From an uncultured Clostridia bacterium (GTDB lineage: Bacteria; Bacillota; Clostridia; Lachnospirales; Lachnospiraceae), in NCBI GenBank assembly GCA_946620335.1, contig CAMONF010000027.1, positions 1 to 5,430 of the forward strand: DNA of 5,430 nt. The letters are read 5' to 3'. Under the pieces are notes generated by a model. It did not search any database. It worked only from the letters and a program-made list of their open reading frames with translations, and was not told where the DNA came from. This document shows, piece by piece, positions 5,208-5,430 of the stretch. The stretch's first letter is position 1. Each line of letters begins with the position of its first letter. Made by a program: the position numbers and the translations under genes.

Positions 5208-5430
5208 TCAGATCCTCTCCTTGATATACTCGGTGATCTCCGCCACGCAGTCTTCGACCGCGCCGTTGTTGTCGAAGCGGCGGGTAATGCCTGCCTCCTC
5301 GATCTTCTCCTCCGAGAAGTCCTCGCAGTCAGCCAGAAAGCGCCGGCACATCTCCCTGTAATTGGGATTGGCCTCCTTGCGCTCCCGCTTCATTGCCCGA
5401 AGGAGCCGGTTCTCCTCGGTGACGGATATA
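5208..5430 (-). CDS. 3' end of a P-loop nucleotide kinase, guanylate-kinase-like (partial)
   Basis: The frame enters from the right edge and ends with TGA at 5208-5210, giving about 73 C-terminal residues without an upstream stop; the internal ATG at 5391-5393 is not the true start. The fragment has the sequence RLLRAMKRER, NPNYREMCRRFLADCEDF and RRFDNN, then a last helix EITEYIKERI. This pattern (basic helix, CRRFLAD.EDF segment, an Asn/Asp turn, then a final amphipathic helix) recalls the C-terminal end of guanylate-kinase-like proteins of Clostridia as I remember them. The P-loop and substrate-binding parts lie outside the window, so the substrate cannot be read. In Bacillus the gene in this region upstream of holB is tmk (thymidylate kinase), which is the main alternative. 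It has the same strand as holB, 172 bases upstream, and is probably in the same operon. Confidence 0.7.
   Translation of the reverse strand, partial: ISVTEENRLLRAMKRERKEANPNYREMCRRFLADCEDFSEEKIEEAGITRRFDNNGAVEDCVAEITEYIKERI

Noticed and set aside
1..5430. CRISPR array, tRNA, rRNA, insertion sequence, toxin-antitoxin or defence genes
   Set aside because: No regularly spaced repeats, tRNA-like folds, transposase motifs or paired small toxin and antitoxin genes are visible; nearly all DNA is accounted for by housekeeping genes.

Overview
The window looks like ordinary chromosome of a GC-rich member of the Clostridia (Firmicutes). The argument is gene content and order: holB (clamp-loader delta-prime), ricT (YaaT/PSP1 family), a YabB/TrmN6-type tRNA methyltransferase and rsmI follow one another on the minus strand, as in the Bacillus subtilis holB-yaaT-yabA-yabB-yazA-rsmI cluster, but without yabA or yazA. 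Strong AGGAGG-type ribosome binding sites fit Firmicutes. A cytidylate-kinase-like protein of the Cytidylate_kin2 type and a very long, charged RicT tail are, from memory, more typical of Lachnospiraceae-like Clostridia than of Bacillus. The genus cannot be fixed from this sequence.

Layout. Positions 1-115 hold the last codons of an unidentified plus-strand gene, followed at once by a possible hairpin. Positions 116-349 are AT-rich non-coding DNA with an extended -10 promoter (near 237-265) and an ideal Shine-Dalgarno for a plus-strand cytidylate-kinase-like gene (350-964). That gene converges on the minus-strand cluster, and the two meet at an unusual perfect 29-bp inverted repeat (975-1035) that includes the end of rsmI. 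From right to left on the minus strand come the 3' end of a P-loop nucleotide kinase that resembles a guanylate kinase (5208 to the window edge), a 172-base spacer with repeats and possible RNA structure, holB (4034-5035), ricT (2596-4014), the trmN6-like gene (1890-2618, overlapping ricT by 23 bases) and rsmI (1029-1874).

How the genes work together. The minus-strand set reads as one housekeeping operon: nucleotide metabolism, DNA replication (HolB), mRNA processing control (RicT with RNase Y), tRNA modification (TrmN6-like) and 16S rRNA modification (RsmI). Spacings of 19, -23 and 15 bases support co-transcription from holB to rsmI.

Three gene starts were chosen from ribosome binding sites and family lengths and differ from the longest open frame: 350 for the kinase, 1874 for rsmI and 2618 for the trmN6-like gene. 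I found no new defence, mobile or biosynthetic system. The points most worth a second look are the 29-bp hairpin, the possible anti-Shine-Dalgarno switch and diverged repeat in the leader of holB, and the repeat-bearing RicT tail.
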